A stretch of DNA of 16,860 nucleotides from LMUY01 sp964245495 (lineage in GTDB: Bacteria; Pseudomonadota; Alphaproteobacteria; Acetobacterales; Acetobacteraceae). This document shows, one piece after another, positions 6,542-15,303 of this stretch. The stretch's first letter is position 1. The number at the start of each line of letters is the position of its first letter. The stretch spans positions 1 to 16,860 of the forward strand of contig CAXTNC010000057.1 in NCBI GenBank assembly GCA_964245495.1. Reading direction: 5' to 3'. Both the position numbers and the translations under genes were made by a program. The notes beneath the pieces were generated by a model. That model was given only the letters and a program-made list of their open reading frames with translations. It made no database searches and was not told where the DNA came from.

Positions 6542-7101
6542 GCGGGAAGCCTGAAAGCGAGCCGGGCCAGGCGCCCGCCTTGTGCGTGGACCGCGCGGCC
6601 ACCCTGGCGGATGACGACCTCCACGCGCTGTCGGAGGCCGCGGACGCTGCCATCATCGAGGGCGGCGGCTTCGGCTGGGTGACGCCGCCGGGCCGCATGG
6701 CGCTGGAGCGGTACTTCCGCGGCGTGCTGCTGGTGCCGGAGCGCGAGCTGTTCGTGGGAAGGCTGGACGGGGTGATCGTGGGCAGCGCGCAGCTGGTCCG
6801 CCCGCCGCGCAACAACGAGGCGCAGGCCTTCGCCGCCACCCTGATGCACAGCTTCGTGGCCCCCTACGCCCGCGGCCACGGCCTGGCCCGGCTGCTCACC
6901 CGCCGGGTGGAGGACGCCGCCCGCGCGCTCGGCTACCAGGTGCTGAACCTGGACGTGCGCGAGACCCAGCAGGCGGCGATCAAGCTGTACGAAGGCTCCG
7001 GCTACCACCGCTGGGGCGAGCACCCCGCCTATGCCCGGGTGGACGGCAAGACGGTGCGGGGGTTCTTCTATTGCAAGAAGCTGCGGGACGGGCGGAGTTA
7101 G
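6538..7101 (+). CDS. GNAT-family N-acetyltransferase
   Basis: A 187-aa protein read from a GTG overlapping the hisH stop (GTGA). The GNAT acetyl-CoA site, motif A, is FVAPYARGHGLARLL (106-120) with the R/Q-x-x-G-x-G pattern; motif B is NLDVRETQQAAIKLYEGSGY (137-156). It is a single-domain cytosolic acetyltransferase; the substrate cannot be read from sequence. Position right after hisH, with translational coupling, suggests it is part of the histidine operon rather than a chance neighbour. Its TAG stop shares bases with the stop of the converging glycosidase gene, leaving no room for a separate terminator. The first 15 residues are hydrophilic and may be an extension. Confidence 0.85.
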   Translation: MSGKPESEPGQAPALCVDRAATLADDDLHALSEAADAAIIEGGGFGWVTPPGRMALERYFRGVLLVPERELFVGRLDGVIVGSAQLVRPPRNNEAQAFAATLMHSFVAPYARGHGLARLLTRRVEDAARALGYQVLNLDVRETQQAAIKLYEGSGYHRWGEHPAYARVDGKTVRGFFYCKKLRDGRS

Positions 7102-9305
7102 CTGACCAGCTGCACCTGGATCTCGCCCGTCCGCTCGATCACGTTCAGCGCCACCTCGTCCCCCGCCCGGCGCAGCCGGACGCTGATGCGGGCGCCGCCC
7201 ACCTCCAGGTTGAGCAGCGACACCTCCGTCAGCCCGGAGGGCAGGATTGGCTGGTCAAACCGCACCAGGCGGCGCTCCGGGTCGAAGCTCAGCCCCAGGC
7301 AGGCTTGCAGCATCGCCAGCAGGGCGGTCGCGGCCCAGGCCTGCGGGGAGCAGGCGACCGGATAGCCGGTCGGCGGCTGGGCGCGGCGGCGGGGGAAGCC
7401 GCAGAACAGCTCGGGCAGGCGTTGCAGGTCCATGGTCCCGCACGCGTCGGACATCGCGCCGAACAGCTGGGCCGCCTCTTCCCGGCAGCCGTAGCGCACC
7501 AGGCCCATCGCGATCAGCGCGTTGTCGTGCGGCCAAACGGAGCCGTTGTGGTAGCTCATCGGGTTGTAGCGCGGCTCGCCCGCGGCCACGGTGCGCACGC
7601 CCCAGCCGCTGAAGAACCGCCCCGACATCAGCTGCGCCGCCACCTGGCGGCCGTGCTCGGGCGAGGCGATGCCGGTCAGCAGCAGGTGGCCGGCGTTGGA
7701 GGCGCGCACCCGGCACGGCCGCTTGGCCCCGTCCAGCGCCAGGGCGTAGGTGCCGATGTCCTCGCACCAGAACGCCGCCTCGAAGGCCTGCTGCAAGGCC
7801 GCCGCCCGGGCGTCGAGCGCCGCGGCCTCCGCACCGAGGCCCAGCCGGCGGGCGATGGCCGCGGCGGCGCGGCGGGCGGCGTAGGCGTAGCCTTGCACCT
7901 CGGCCACCGCGATCGGCCCCGTGGCCAGGGCGCCGTCGGCGTGGAAGATGGAGTCGTAGCTGTCCTTCCAGCCCTGGTTGGCCAGCCCGTCGGCGGTTTG
8001 CCGGTGGTATTCGACGAAGCCGTCCCCGTCGCGGTCGCCATCGGTGTCGAGCCAGCGCAGGGCAGCCTCCACGTTGGGCCAGAGCCGCCCGGCGGTTTCC
8101 ACGTCGCCGGTGCGTTCGAGGTAGGCGCCGGCCAGCATGACGAACAGCGGCGTGCTGTCCACACTGCCGAAGTAGCGGCGGAACGGCACCTCGCGCAGTT
8201 CCGCCATCTCGCCGCAGCGCACCTCGTGCAGGATCTTGCCGGGTTCCGCCTCGCTGGCGGCGTCGGCCTGCGTGGCTTGGTTCTTGGCCAGGTAGGCCAG
8301 CACGCCGCGGGTGACCGACGGGTCGAGCCACAAGGTTTGCAGCGCCGTGATCAGCGAGTCGCGGCCGAAGGCGGCGCTGAACCATGGCACGCCGGCGTAG
8401 GGAAAGGGGCCGGTGTCCTTGTCGGTGACGAGCATGTAGAGATCGCCGACCGAGCGGCACATCGCCTGGTTGAACACCTCGTTGGAGGTGACGATGGCGG
8501 CAGCGCCGCCGCTTTCCCGGCGCATCCGACGGCGGCATTCGAACAACGCGCGGCCGAAGGCTCGGCGCGGCGGCTCGGACGCGGCAGGGGGATTGCAGGC
8601 GATCTCCACGAAGAGCATTCGGGTTTCGCCGGGCGCCATGTCAAGCACGAAGCTGGCCCAGTTCGCTTCCAGGCGGGCTGGCGCCGGCTCGAAGCGCAGC
8701 CGGGTCGTGCGGCGGCGTCCGTCCAGCCCGAGATAGCCCAGCGTCACGCTGTCAGGGCTGCACGCCGGGTCCAGCGGCTCGCCGCGGCGGGGCCGTGCCA
8801 TGCCGCGGGATTCGAACAGGTCGGTGAAGCTTGCGGCGAAGTGCAGGTCGATCTGCACGCGCTGGGGCTGCTGGGCGAAGCTGCGCAGCGACAGGCGCTC
8901 GTGGCAGGCTCCCCGCCACAGGAAGCGCGAGCGGCGCAGGTGCAACGCGCCATGTTCCAGCAGCAGGCGGCCGTCCTGGCAAAGGTCCGGGTTGGCCAGG
9001 TCGCAGGTCAGCTCGGCGTTGTCGTCGCGCAGGGTGGAGCTGAGCAGCAGCGGGCGCTGGCCGCCGATCAGCAGGTCCAGCTGCGAAAGGTGCCGGGTGT
9101 CGCGGTGGTAAAGGCCATCGGCGCCGCCGATCAAGTCACCGCCTGCGTCGAACACGCCGAAGGTGTCCCCCGCCTTGATCGTGCGGGTCCGGCCTGCCTG
9201 CGGCGGCGCGACGGCGGGGATGGTGAACTCGCTGGGAGCGGCGTGCTGGGTCATGAACGGGTGGGTGATCCTTGCCGGGGTTGGCTGGGCTGAAAGCTCG
9301 GTCAT
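7098..9305 (-). CDS. glycogen-debranching-type glycosidase (amylo-alpha-1,6-glucosidase family)
   Basis: A 735-aa cytosolic protein. Residues about 35-245 form the N-terminal beta domain typical of bacterial debranching-enzyme-like proteins (FGVFDAGGDLIGGADGLYHR at 49-68, then RDTRHLSQLDLL). Residues about 270-690 form the (alpha/alpha)6 catalytic domain, with AFGRDSLIT (312-320), GKILHEVR (356-363), a DGDRDGDGF acidic loop near 422-430 that may bind calcium, GWKDSYDS (445-452) and HNGSVWPHDNALIA near 600. The family is usually annotated amylo-alpha-1,6-glucosidase; real substrates are largely untested. ATG 9305 has GGGAG close upstream; an in-frame ATG at 9254 is possible. No other glycogen genes are nearby. 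It lies 70 bases after the RND gene on the same strand. Confidence 0.87.
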   Translation of the reverse strand: MTELSAQPTPARITHPFMTQHAAPSEFTIPAVAPPQAGRTRTIKAGDTFGVFDAGGDLIGGADGLYHRDTRHLSQLDLLIGGQRPLLLSSTLRDDNAELTCDLANPDLCQDGRLLLEHGALHLRRSRFLWRGACHERLSLRSFAQQPQRVQIDLHFAASFTDLFESRGMARPRRGEPLDPACSPDSVTLGYLGLDGRRRTTRLRFEPAPARLEANWASFVLDMAPGETRMLFVEIACNPPAASEPPRRAFGRALFECRRRMRRESGGAAAIVTSNEVFNQAMCRSVGDLYMLVTDKDTGPFPYAGVPWFSAAFGRDSLITALQTLWLDPSVTRGVLAYLAKNQATQADAASEAEPGKILHEVRCGEMAELREVPFRRYFGSVDSTPLFVMLAGAYLERTGDVETAGRLWPNVEAALRWLDTDGDRDGDGFVEYHRQTADGLANQGWKDSYDSIFHADGALATGPIAVAEVQGYAYAARRAAAAIARRLGLGAEAAALDARAAALQQAFEAAFWCEDIGTYALALDGAKRPCRVRASNAGHLLLTGIASPEHGRQVAAQLMSGRFFSGWGVRTVAAGEPRYNPMSYHNGSVWPHDNALIAMGLVRYGCREEAAQLFGAMSDACGTMDLQRLPELFCGFPRRRAQPPTGYPVACSPQAWAATALLAMLQACLGLSFDPERRLVRFDQPILPSGLTEVSLLNLEVGGARISVRLRRAGDEVALNVIERTGEIQVQLVS

Positions 9306-9375
9306 CAGCTCCCGCGCTGGAAACGGCCATCCTCGGGCAGGGCGTCCCGTTTGCGCCCGCCATGTCCGCGGCCCG

Positions 9376-12300
9376 CTAACGCGCCATGGAGCGGAGCCGT
9401 TGCTTCAACCCGGGCGCCAGCGCGCCGCGGCGGCCGGCGACGATGCGGTAGAACGCCGGCACCAGCAGCAGCGCCAGCACCGTGGCCCCCAGCATCCCGC
9501 CGATCACCCCCGTGCCGATCGACCGCCGCGCCCCCGCCCCGGCCCCGTGGCTGAGCGCCAGCGGCAGGCAGCCAAGGATGAACGCGAGGGAGGTCATCAC
9601 GATCGGGCGGAAGCGCAAGCGCAGCGCCGCCAGCGCGGCGTCGGCGGCCGTCGCGCCGTCGCGCTGCAAGCGGGCGGCGAACTCCACGATCAGCACCGAG
9701 TTCTTGGCCGACAGCCCGACCAGCGTGATCAGCCCGGCCTGGAAGTAGATGTCGTCCTCCATGCCGCGCAGCCACACCGCCAGCAGCGCGCCGAACAGCG
9801 CCAGCGGCACCACCAGCAGCACGGCAAGCGGCAAGCTCCAGCGCTCGTACAGCGCCGCCAGGATCAGGAACACGACGATGATGCCCAAGCCCGCCGCGCG
9901 CAGCCCGGCGCCGCCGGCCGCCTTCTCCTGGAACGCAGCACCCCCCCAGGCCAGGCCGTAGCCGGGCGGCAGCTCCGTGCGCGCCACGGCCTCCATCGCC
10001 GCGATGGCCTGGCCTGACGAGTACCCGGGCGCCGCGCTGCCGCTGACCTGGGCCGACTGGTACACGTCGAAACGCTCGATGAAATCCGCGCCCACGACCC
10101 GGCGCAGCGTCAGCACGGAGGACAGCGGCACCATGCCGCCGCCCGCCGCGCGCACGAACACTTCCCGGATGCCGTCCGGGTCGCGGCGGAACTGCGCGTC
10201 GGATTGCAGGTTCACATGGTAGTTGTGGCCGTTCAACGTGAAGTCGTTGACGTAAAGGCTGCCGAACGTCGCCTGCACCGCGTCGAACACGCTGGACACC
10301 GACACGCCCAGCGCCTTGGCGCGGTCCCGGTCCAGGTCCACCGCGTAGCGCGGGGTGTTGGCCTTGAGCGTGGTGCTCAGCTCCGCCAGTTCCGGCCGCT
10401 TGGAGGCCGCGGCGATGAACTGCTGCGCCGTCTGCGTCAGCGCCGCCGTGCCCCTGCCTTCCCGGTCGAGCAGGTGCGCCTCGAAGCCGCCGACTTGGCC
10501 GAGGCCGCTGATGCCCGGCGGCGTGAAGGTGAAGAACTCCGCCTCCGGCAGGCTCGAAAGCGCCGTGCGGATGGCGTCCGCCAGCGTTCGCGCGTCCTGG
10601 CCGGGGCCGGTGCGCTGCGACCATTGGGTCAGCGTAAGATAGGCGGCGCCCGAGTCCGGCCGGATCGTGTTGGAAGGCAGGTCGTTGCCGGCGAACATCG
10701 TGCTGGAGTCGACATAGGGCAGGCGCGCCAGGATGGCTGAAGCCTGCTTTGTCACGGCCGTGGTGCGCGCGAGCGAGGAACCCGGCGGCAGCGACCAGCC
10801 GACGTACACGGCCGCCTGGTCCTCGTCCGGCACCAGGCCGGCCGGAACCTGCGTGGCCAGCAGCGCGCAGGCGCCGCAGACGCCCGCCAACGCCAGCCCG
10901 GCCAGCCAGCGCCGCCGCACGAACACGCCTGCCGCGGCGGCTGCCGCGGCGCCGCAGGCGGCGAAGCCGCGGTTGAACCAGCGCAGCACCCGCGGCGGCT
11001 CGGCGTCGCGCGGGCGCAGCACGTTGGCGCACAGCGCGGGCGTGAGCGTGAGCGCCACCACGCCGGAGATGATGACGGAAACCACGATCGCGGCGGCGAA
11101 CTGCCGGTACAGCTCCCCAGTCAGCCCGCCCAGGAACGCCACGGGCGCGAACACCGCGCACAGCACCAGCACGATGGCGACCACCGGGCCGCTCACCTCC
11201 TCCATGGCGCGGACCGCGGCCTGGCGCGGAGCCAGATGCTCGTCATGCATCAGCCGCTCGATGTTCTCCAGCACCACGATCGCGTCATCCACCACGATGC
11301 CGATGGCGAGGATCAGCCCGAACAGCGTCACCAGGTTGAGGGAGAAGCCGAGCAGCTTCAGGCCGGCGAAGCTGCCGATGATCGACACCGGCACCGCGAC
11401 CAGCGGGATCAGCGTGGCGCGCCAGCTTTGCAGGAACAGGAAGGTGACGGCCGCCACCAGCGCCAGGGCCAGCACGAACGTCCGCAAGACCTCGGTGATG
11501 GAGGCGCGCACGAAGGTGGTGGTGTCGTACGGGAACGAGGAGCCGATCCCGTCCGGGAACTGCTGCGCCAGTTCCGCCATGCGGGCCCGCACGGCAGCCA
11601 CGACATCGAGCGCGTTGGCGCCGGGCTTGAGGAAGATGCCGATCGGCACCGCCTTGCGGCCGTTCTCGATCGCGTTGAAGCTGTAATCCTCCGAGCCAAG
11701 CTCGACGCGGGCCACGTCGCGCAGGCGCAGCGCCGAGCCGTCCGGCATGGCCCGCAGGACCACGTTGCCGAACGCTTCCGCGCCCACCAGCCGGCCGCGC
11801 GCCGTCATGCCGTAGGTGAACGGCCCGGCGTCGCCCGGCGCGCCGTTGACGTTGCCGGTGGCGAACTCCTGGTTCTGCTCGTTCAAGGCATCGGACACGT
11901 CGGACGCGGCGAGGCGGAACTGCGCCAGCTTGTCCGGGCGCAGCCAGATGCGCATCGAGTAGTCCTTCTTGCCGAAGAACTGCGCGTCGCTGACGCCGGG
12001 CACGCGCTTCAGCTCGTCGATCACGTTGCGCAGGGCGTAGTTGCTGATCGCCACGTCGTCGTAGCGGTCCGACGTGGCGTGCAGCGCCAGGATCGTCACC
12101 AGCGCGCCGGATTGCTTCTGCACCGTGACGCCCAGCCGCTGCGTCGCCTGCGGCAAGGTGCTGAGCACGCCTTGCACGCGGTTGCTGACGTTGATGGCGT
12201 CGATCTCGGGATCGGTGCCGACCTCGAACGAGACGCTCAGCTGCACCTGCCCGGTGGCGTTCTGGGACTGCATGTAGATCATGCCGTCCACGCCGTTGAC

Positions 12301-12507
12301 CGCGCGCTCCAGCGGCGCCGCGACGCTCTGGGACAGCGTCTCCACGTCCGCGCCGGGGTAGTTCGCCACGACGGAGATCTGCGGCGGCACGATGTTCGGG
12401 TACTGCGCCACCGGCAGCAGGTGCAGCGAGACCAGGCCTACCAGCACCACCAGCAGGGACAGCACGGACGCCGTGACCGGGCGGTCGATGAAGCTGCGGA
12501 CGATCAC
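9376..12507 (-). CDS. RND efflux permease, HAE1 family
   Basis: A 1043-aa inner-membrane proton-driven multidrug exporter of the AcrB/MexF type. The proton-relay residues are intact: D407 and D408 in GIVVDDAIVVLENIERL, the lysine in GLSAKNSVLIVEF, and the arginine in FRPIVMTSLAFILG. The N-terminus MIVRSFIDRPVTASVLSLL is classic for the family, and two large periplasmic loops and twelve helices are in the usual places. The start codon is GTG and overlaps the adaptor stop by four bases (GTGA), so the two are coupled. No TolC/OprM-type channel gene and no TetR- or LysR-type repressor gene adjoins it, so it must borrow a channel encoded elsewhere. Substrate range cannot be inferred. Confidence 0.95.
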   Translation of the reverse strand: MIVRSFIDRPVTASVLSLLVVLVGLVSLHLLPVAQYPNIVPPQISVVANYPGADVETLSQSVAAPLERAVNGVDGMIYMQSQNATGQVQLSVSFEVGTDPEIDAINVSNRVQGVLSTLPQATQRLGVTVQKQSGALVTILALHATSDRYDDVAISNYALRNVIDELKRVPGVSDAQFFGKKDYSMRIWLRPDKLAQFRLAASDVSDALNEQNQEFATGNVNGAPGDAGPFTYGMTARGRLVGAEAFGNVVLRAMPDGSALRLRDVARVELGSEDYSFNAIENGRKAVPIGIFLKPGANALDVVAAVRARMAELAQQFPDGIGSSFPYDTTTFVRASITEVLRTFVLALALVAAVTFLFLQSWRATLIPLVAVPVSIIGSFAGLKLLGFSLNLVTLFGLILAIGIVVDDAIVVLENIERLMHDEHLAPRQAAVRAMEEVSGPVVAIVLVLCAVFAPVAFLGGLTGELYRQFAAAIVVSVIISGVVALTLTPALCANVLRPRDAEPPRVLRWFNRGFAACGAAAAAAAGVFVRRRWLAGLALAGVCGACALLATQVPAGLVPDEDQAAVYVGWSLPPGSSLARTTAVTKQASAILARLPYVDSSTMFAGNDLPSNTIRPDSGAAYLTLTQWSQRTGPGQDARTLADAIRTALSSLPEAEFFTFTPPGISGLGQVGGFEAHLLDREGRGTAALTQTAQQFIAAASKRPELAELSTTLKANTPRYAVDLDRDRAKALGVSVSSVFDAVQATFGSLYVNDFTLNGHNYHVNLQSDAQFRRDPDGIREVFVRAAGGGMVPLSSVLTLRRVVGADFIERFDVYQSAQVSGSAAPGYSSGQAIAAMEAVARTELPPGYGLAWGGAAFQEKAAGGAGLRAAGLGIIVVFLILAALYERWSLPLAVLLVVPLALFGALLAVWLRGMEDDIYFQAGLITLVGLSAKNSVLIVEFAARLQRDGATAADAALAALRLRFRPIVMTSLAFILGCLPLALSHGAGAGARRSIGTGVIGGMLGATVLALLLVPAFYRIVAGRRGALAPGLKQRLRSMAR

Positions 12508-13592
12508 GGACCTGAGCGTTCCGGCACGACGCGCACGTCGCCGCCCTCGTGCACGTGGACCAGCCCGTCCTTGATCACCGCGTCGCCAGGGCGCAGCCCC
12601 GTCACCACCCAGTCAGGCCCGCTGCCCGGCCCCAGCGCCACGTCGGCCCGGCGGGCGCGGCCGTTCTCCGCCAAGTAGACGAACGGCCCCGCCGCATCCT
12701 GGTCCACGGCCAGCTTGGGCACGCTCAGCGCGCCCCGCAGGGTGACGCCGCCGAGGGTGACGCGCACGAACTGGCCCGGCACGAGCCGGGTGTCCGGGTT
12801 GTCGAACAGCGCCCGGCCGCGCACGGTGCCGGTCGCCCCATCGATGCTGCTGTCGGTGAAATCGACCGCCCCCGTCAGCGTCTGCCCATCCGCGTCCACC
12901 TGCGCGGACAACCGCGCGTCCGGCCCGGCCAGGGCGCGTATCTGCGCCAGGTCGTCGCTGTCGAACGAGAACGCCACGTAGATCGGGTCCGTCTGGGTGA
13001 TGCGGGTCAGCAGGCTGTTGTCGGACGCCGTGCCGACCAGGCCGCCCTCCGGCAGCGCTTCCAGGCTGGTGGCGCCGCTCAGCGGGGCGGTGACGGTCGT
13101 GTAGGACAGGTTCAGCGTCTGCGTGCGCAGGTCGGCCTGGGCCGCGGCCAGCTGCGCCGCCGCCAGCGCCGCGGCGCTCAGCGCGTCGTCGCGCGCCTGC
13201 ACCGTGCCGGCCTGGGTGGACACCAGCGCGTCCGCCCGCTTCACGTCGCGCTCCGCCTTGTCCTTCTGCGCCACCTGCTGCTGCACCTGGGCCGCCGCGC
13301 GCGCCACGGCCGCCTCGTACGGGGCGCGGTCGATCTGGAACAGCACGGCGCCGGCCCGCACGCGCGAGCCTTCGACGTAGTTGCGGCGCTCCAGGATGCC
13401 GCCGACCCGCGCCCGCACCTCCACCTGCCGGAACGCCGTGACCCGGCCGCCATAGGTGTAGGCCAGGCCCACGTCGTGCGGCGCCATGACCGTCACCGTC
13501 ACCTCCGCCGGCGGCGGGGCGTCGGCGGTCTTGGCGGCAGGCTTGCACCCGGCCATCCCGAGCGGGACGAGAAGAAGGATGGCCGGGCGCAT
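12504..13592 (-). CDS. RND periplasmic adaptor (membrane fusion) lipoprotein
   Basis: A 362-aa HlyD/AcrA-type adaptor that joins the RND permease to an outer-membrane channel. The signal peptide ends in a lipobox-like GMAGC with C16 as the lipidated residue. Then follow the split lipoyl-like domain (VEVRARVGGILERRNYVEGSRVRAG spans 57-81), an Ala/Gln-rich coiled-coil hairpin (about 90-165), return of the lipoyl strand (TVTAPLSG), a beta-barrel domain (about 195-285; VPGQFVRVTLGG) and a membrane-proximal domain. The usual Arg-rich end of the lipoyl strand is altered to GATSLEAL. Its TGA overlaps the permease GTG. The S53 peptidase gene ends 38 bases upstream. The AGGA upstream sits rather far from the ATG (about 11 bases). 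Confidence 0.93.
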   Translation of the reverse strand: MRPAILLLVPLGMAGCKPAAKTADAPPPAEVTVTVMAPHDVGLAYTYGGRVTAFRQVEVRARVGGILERRNYVEGSRVRAGAVLFQIDRAPYEAAVARAAAQVQQQVAQKDKAERDVKRADALVSTQAGTVQARDDALSAAALAAAQLAAAQADLRTQTLNLSYTTVTAPLSGATSLEALPEGGLVGTASDNSLLTRITQTDPIYVAFSFDSDDLAQIRALAGPDARLSAQVDADGQTLTGAVDFTDSSIDGATGTVRGRALFDNPDTRLVPGQFVRVTLGGVTLRGALSVPKLAVDQDAAGPFVYLAENGRARRADVALGPGSGPDWVVTGLRPGDAVIKDGLVHVHEGGDVRVVPERSGP

Positions 13593-13613
13593 GGAAGTGC
13601 GTCCTCACACAGG

Positions 13614-13630
13614 TTGGACGCCCGGTCCAG
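13614..13630 (-). terminator. short hairpin after the S53 peptidase stop
   Basis: TGGAC (13615-13619) and GTCCA (13625-13629), extended by a G-T pair, form a small stem with a 5-base loop immediately after the peptidase stop and before the adaptor start. It could partly end or attenuate transcription between them. The stem is short and there is no T-run. Confidence 0.3.
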
Positions 13631-15181
13631 TCAGCTCGCGGCCGTTCCCGTCAGGGCCGCAAGCAAGGCCGCGCCGTTCGGCACGCCCAGGCCGGTGCAG
13701 GCGTTCCAGCCGGGGCCGGCGCTGTAGCCGAGCTTGCTGCCGGTCGGCTTGTTGGTGCCGCTGGTGATCTCGCGCACCGCGCCGCCCGCCTTGTAGAGGG
13801 TGGGCAGGAAAAAGCCGACCGGCTTGCCCCCGCCTTGGGCCGCCTTCTGGTTGACCAGCGCGGTCAGCCCCGCCCAGAGCGGCGCCACGGCGCTGGTGCC
13901 GCCCACCACCTCCGTTTGCCCGTTGACCACGATGTCGTATCCCGTCCCGGGCGCCGCGTTGCCCGCCACGTCCGGCACGCCGCGCCCCGCCTTGCGGGTG
14001 CTGACGTTGACCGGCAGCGTCACGCCCGCCTGGAACGCCGGGACCGGGAACAGCGTGCTGACGCCGCCGCCGGTGCCGGAGCTGCCGTCGTTCCACACCA
14101 CCTCGCTGCTCACCGTGCTGCCGGAGGCATTGAGCTGGGTGCCGCCGCAGCCGATCGCGTACGGGCTGGCGGCGGGAAAATCGACATGGACCTTGCCGTC
14201 GGCCACCCCGTCGGTGGCCAGGTTGTCGCCCGAAGCCACGAACACCGAGACATTCAGCTTGGCCGCGTCCTGCAAGGCGCTGTTCATCGCCGCCACGCCC
14301 TGCGCGGTCCAGGTCGGTTCCGCGCTGCCCCAGGAGATGGACAGCACGCTCGGCTTGTTGACCGCATCGTTCACCGCCTGGCTGATCGCGTCGGCGAACC
14401 CGGCGTCCGTGTTGGGCGCGAAATACACCGCGATGGCCGCCCCGGGAGCCACGCCGCCGGCAACCTGGATGTCCAGCGCCACCTCGCCATCGGCGCCGTC
14501 GTCCGGGGTGGGCGTGTTCTGCCCGCCATCGACGGACACGGCGGTGACGGTTGGCGGCGCCAGGCCCATGGCGGCGAACGCGGCGGCGGCGTCGCCCGGC
14601 ACGAAGCCGCCGCCCAGCTCGATCAGGCCGATGCACTGGCCCGCGCCGGTGACGCCGGTGGGGAAGTCGTAAAGCTTTCCCACCATGTTCGGCCGGAACG
14701 CGGCGCCCTGCGCCCGGCGGCGGTGGGCCACGATGTGGCGGGTCTGCGCCTGGGAGCGGGTGTCCAGCCCCAGCACCGCCTCCACCACGCCGTGCAGAAC
14801 CTGCGGCAGCGCCAGGGCGCCCTGGCGGGAGCGGAACTCGTGGTTGCCGTGCTTGGTGCGGGACAAGGTGGTGCGGAACGCGGCCTGGGCCTGGGCCGCC
14901 GTGCCGGACAGGCGGACCAGGCGGCGGGCCGGCTCCACGCCCTCGACCGTCAGCCCGGCCTGGGCGGCGAACTCGGTGACCAGCTGGATGGCGGGCGCGT
15001 AGCTTTCCGCCCGGCGCTGCGCCACCTCCTCGCGGCTGGCGGGGGCCTCGTCCTCGGCGATGGGCTTCAGGTACAAGCTGATGTGGATGGCCGTGGCGGG
15101 ATCGACCGGGCCGAGCACCGTGCCTTCCGCGGCCGGGCGGTGGCTCGCGGCGAACGTCGCGTAATTGGAATAATCAACCAT
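13631..15181 (-). CDS. S53 family peptidase (sedolisin/kumamolisin type)
   Basis: A 516-aa serine-carboxyl peptidase, typically acid-active and self-processing. The inhibitory prodomain covers about 1-165 (VDYSNYATFAASHRPA, GTVLGPVDP). The catalytic domain starts near GVTGAGQCIGLIELGGGF (176-193). The active site is complete: E233 and D237 in ADGEVALDIQV, D319 in VASGDN, S430 in GGTSAVAPLWAGL. The calcium site is unusual: where kumamolisin has Asp316 and Asp338, this protein has E471 (REITSG) and N493 (GPGWNACTG), same 22-residue spacing. Start is uncertain: ATG 15181 fits the family N-terminus, but ATG 15205, ATG 15274 and TTG 15298 are in frame; the longest versions add a hydrophobic stretch (MLIFPWLLPAPVLP) that might be a poor signal peptide. 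It is probably secreted, by an undetermined route. Confidence 0.92.
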   Translation of the reverse strand: MVDYSNYATFAASHRPAAEGTVLGPVDPATAIHISLYLKPIAEDEAPASREEVAQRRAESYAPAIQLVTEFAAQAGLTVEGVEPARRLVRLSGTAAQAQAAFRTTLSRTKHGNHEFRSRQGALALPQVLHGVVEAVLGLDTRSQAQTRHIVAHRRRAQGAAFRPNMVGKLYDFPTGVTGAGQCIGLIELGGGFVPGDAAAAFAAMGLAPPTVTAVSVDGGQNTPTPDDGADGEVALDIQVAGGVAPGAAIAVYFAPNTDAGFADAISQAVNDAVNKPSVLSISWGSAEPTWTAQGVAAMNSALQDAAKLNVSVFVASGDNLATDGVADGKVHVDFPAASPYAIGCGGTQLNASGSTVSSEVVWNDGSSGTGGGVSTLFPVPAFQAGVTLPVNVSTRKAGRGVPDVAGNAAPGTGYDIVVNGQTEVVGGTSAVAPLWAGLTALVNQKAAQGGGKPVGFFLPTLYKAGGAVREITSGTNKPTGSKLGYSAGPGWNACTGLGVPNGAALLAALTGTAAS

Positions 15182-15303
15182 GGGGGGATGGCCTCGCTGA
15201 TTCATGGCGTTGGATCGGTCGCCGGCGCTCCGTGGTAATACGGGGGCAGGCAGCAACCAAGGGAAGATTAGCATCGCACCCGACCATACCGTGAACAAAG
15301 ATT

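Noticed and set aside
7071..9293. 740-codon open frame antisense to the glycosidase
   Set aside because: No domain and a biased composition; it is explained by codon bias of the real gene on the other strand.
9305..11161. 618-codon open frame on the same strand as the RND permease
   Set aside because: It is a +1/-1 shadow of the permease with Arg/Gly-rich composition; the permease frame carries all conserved residues without a frameshift.
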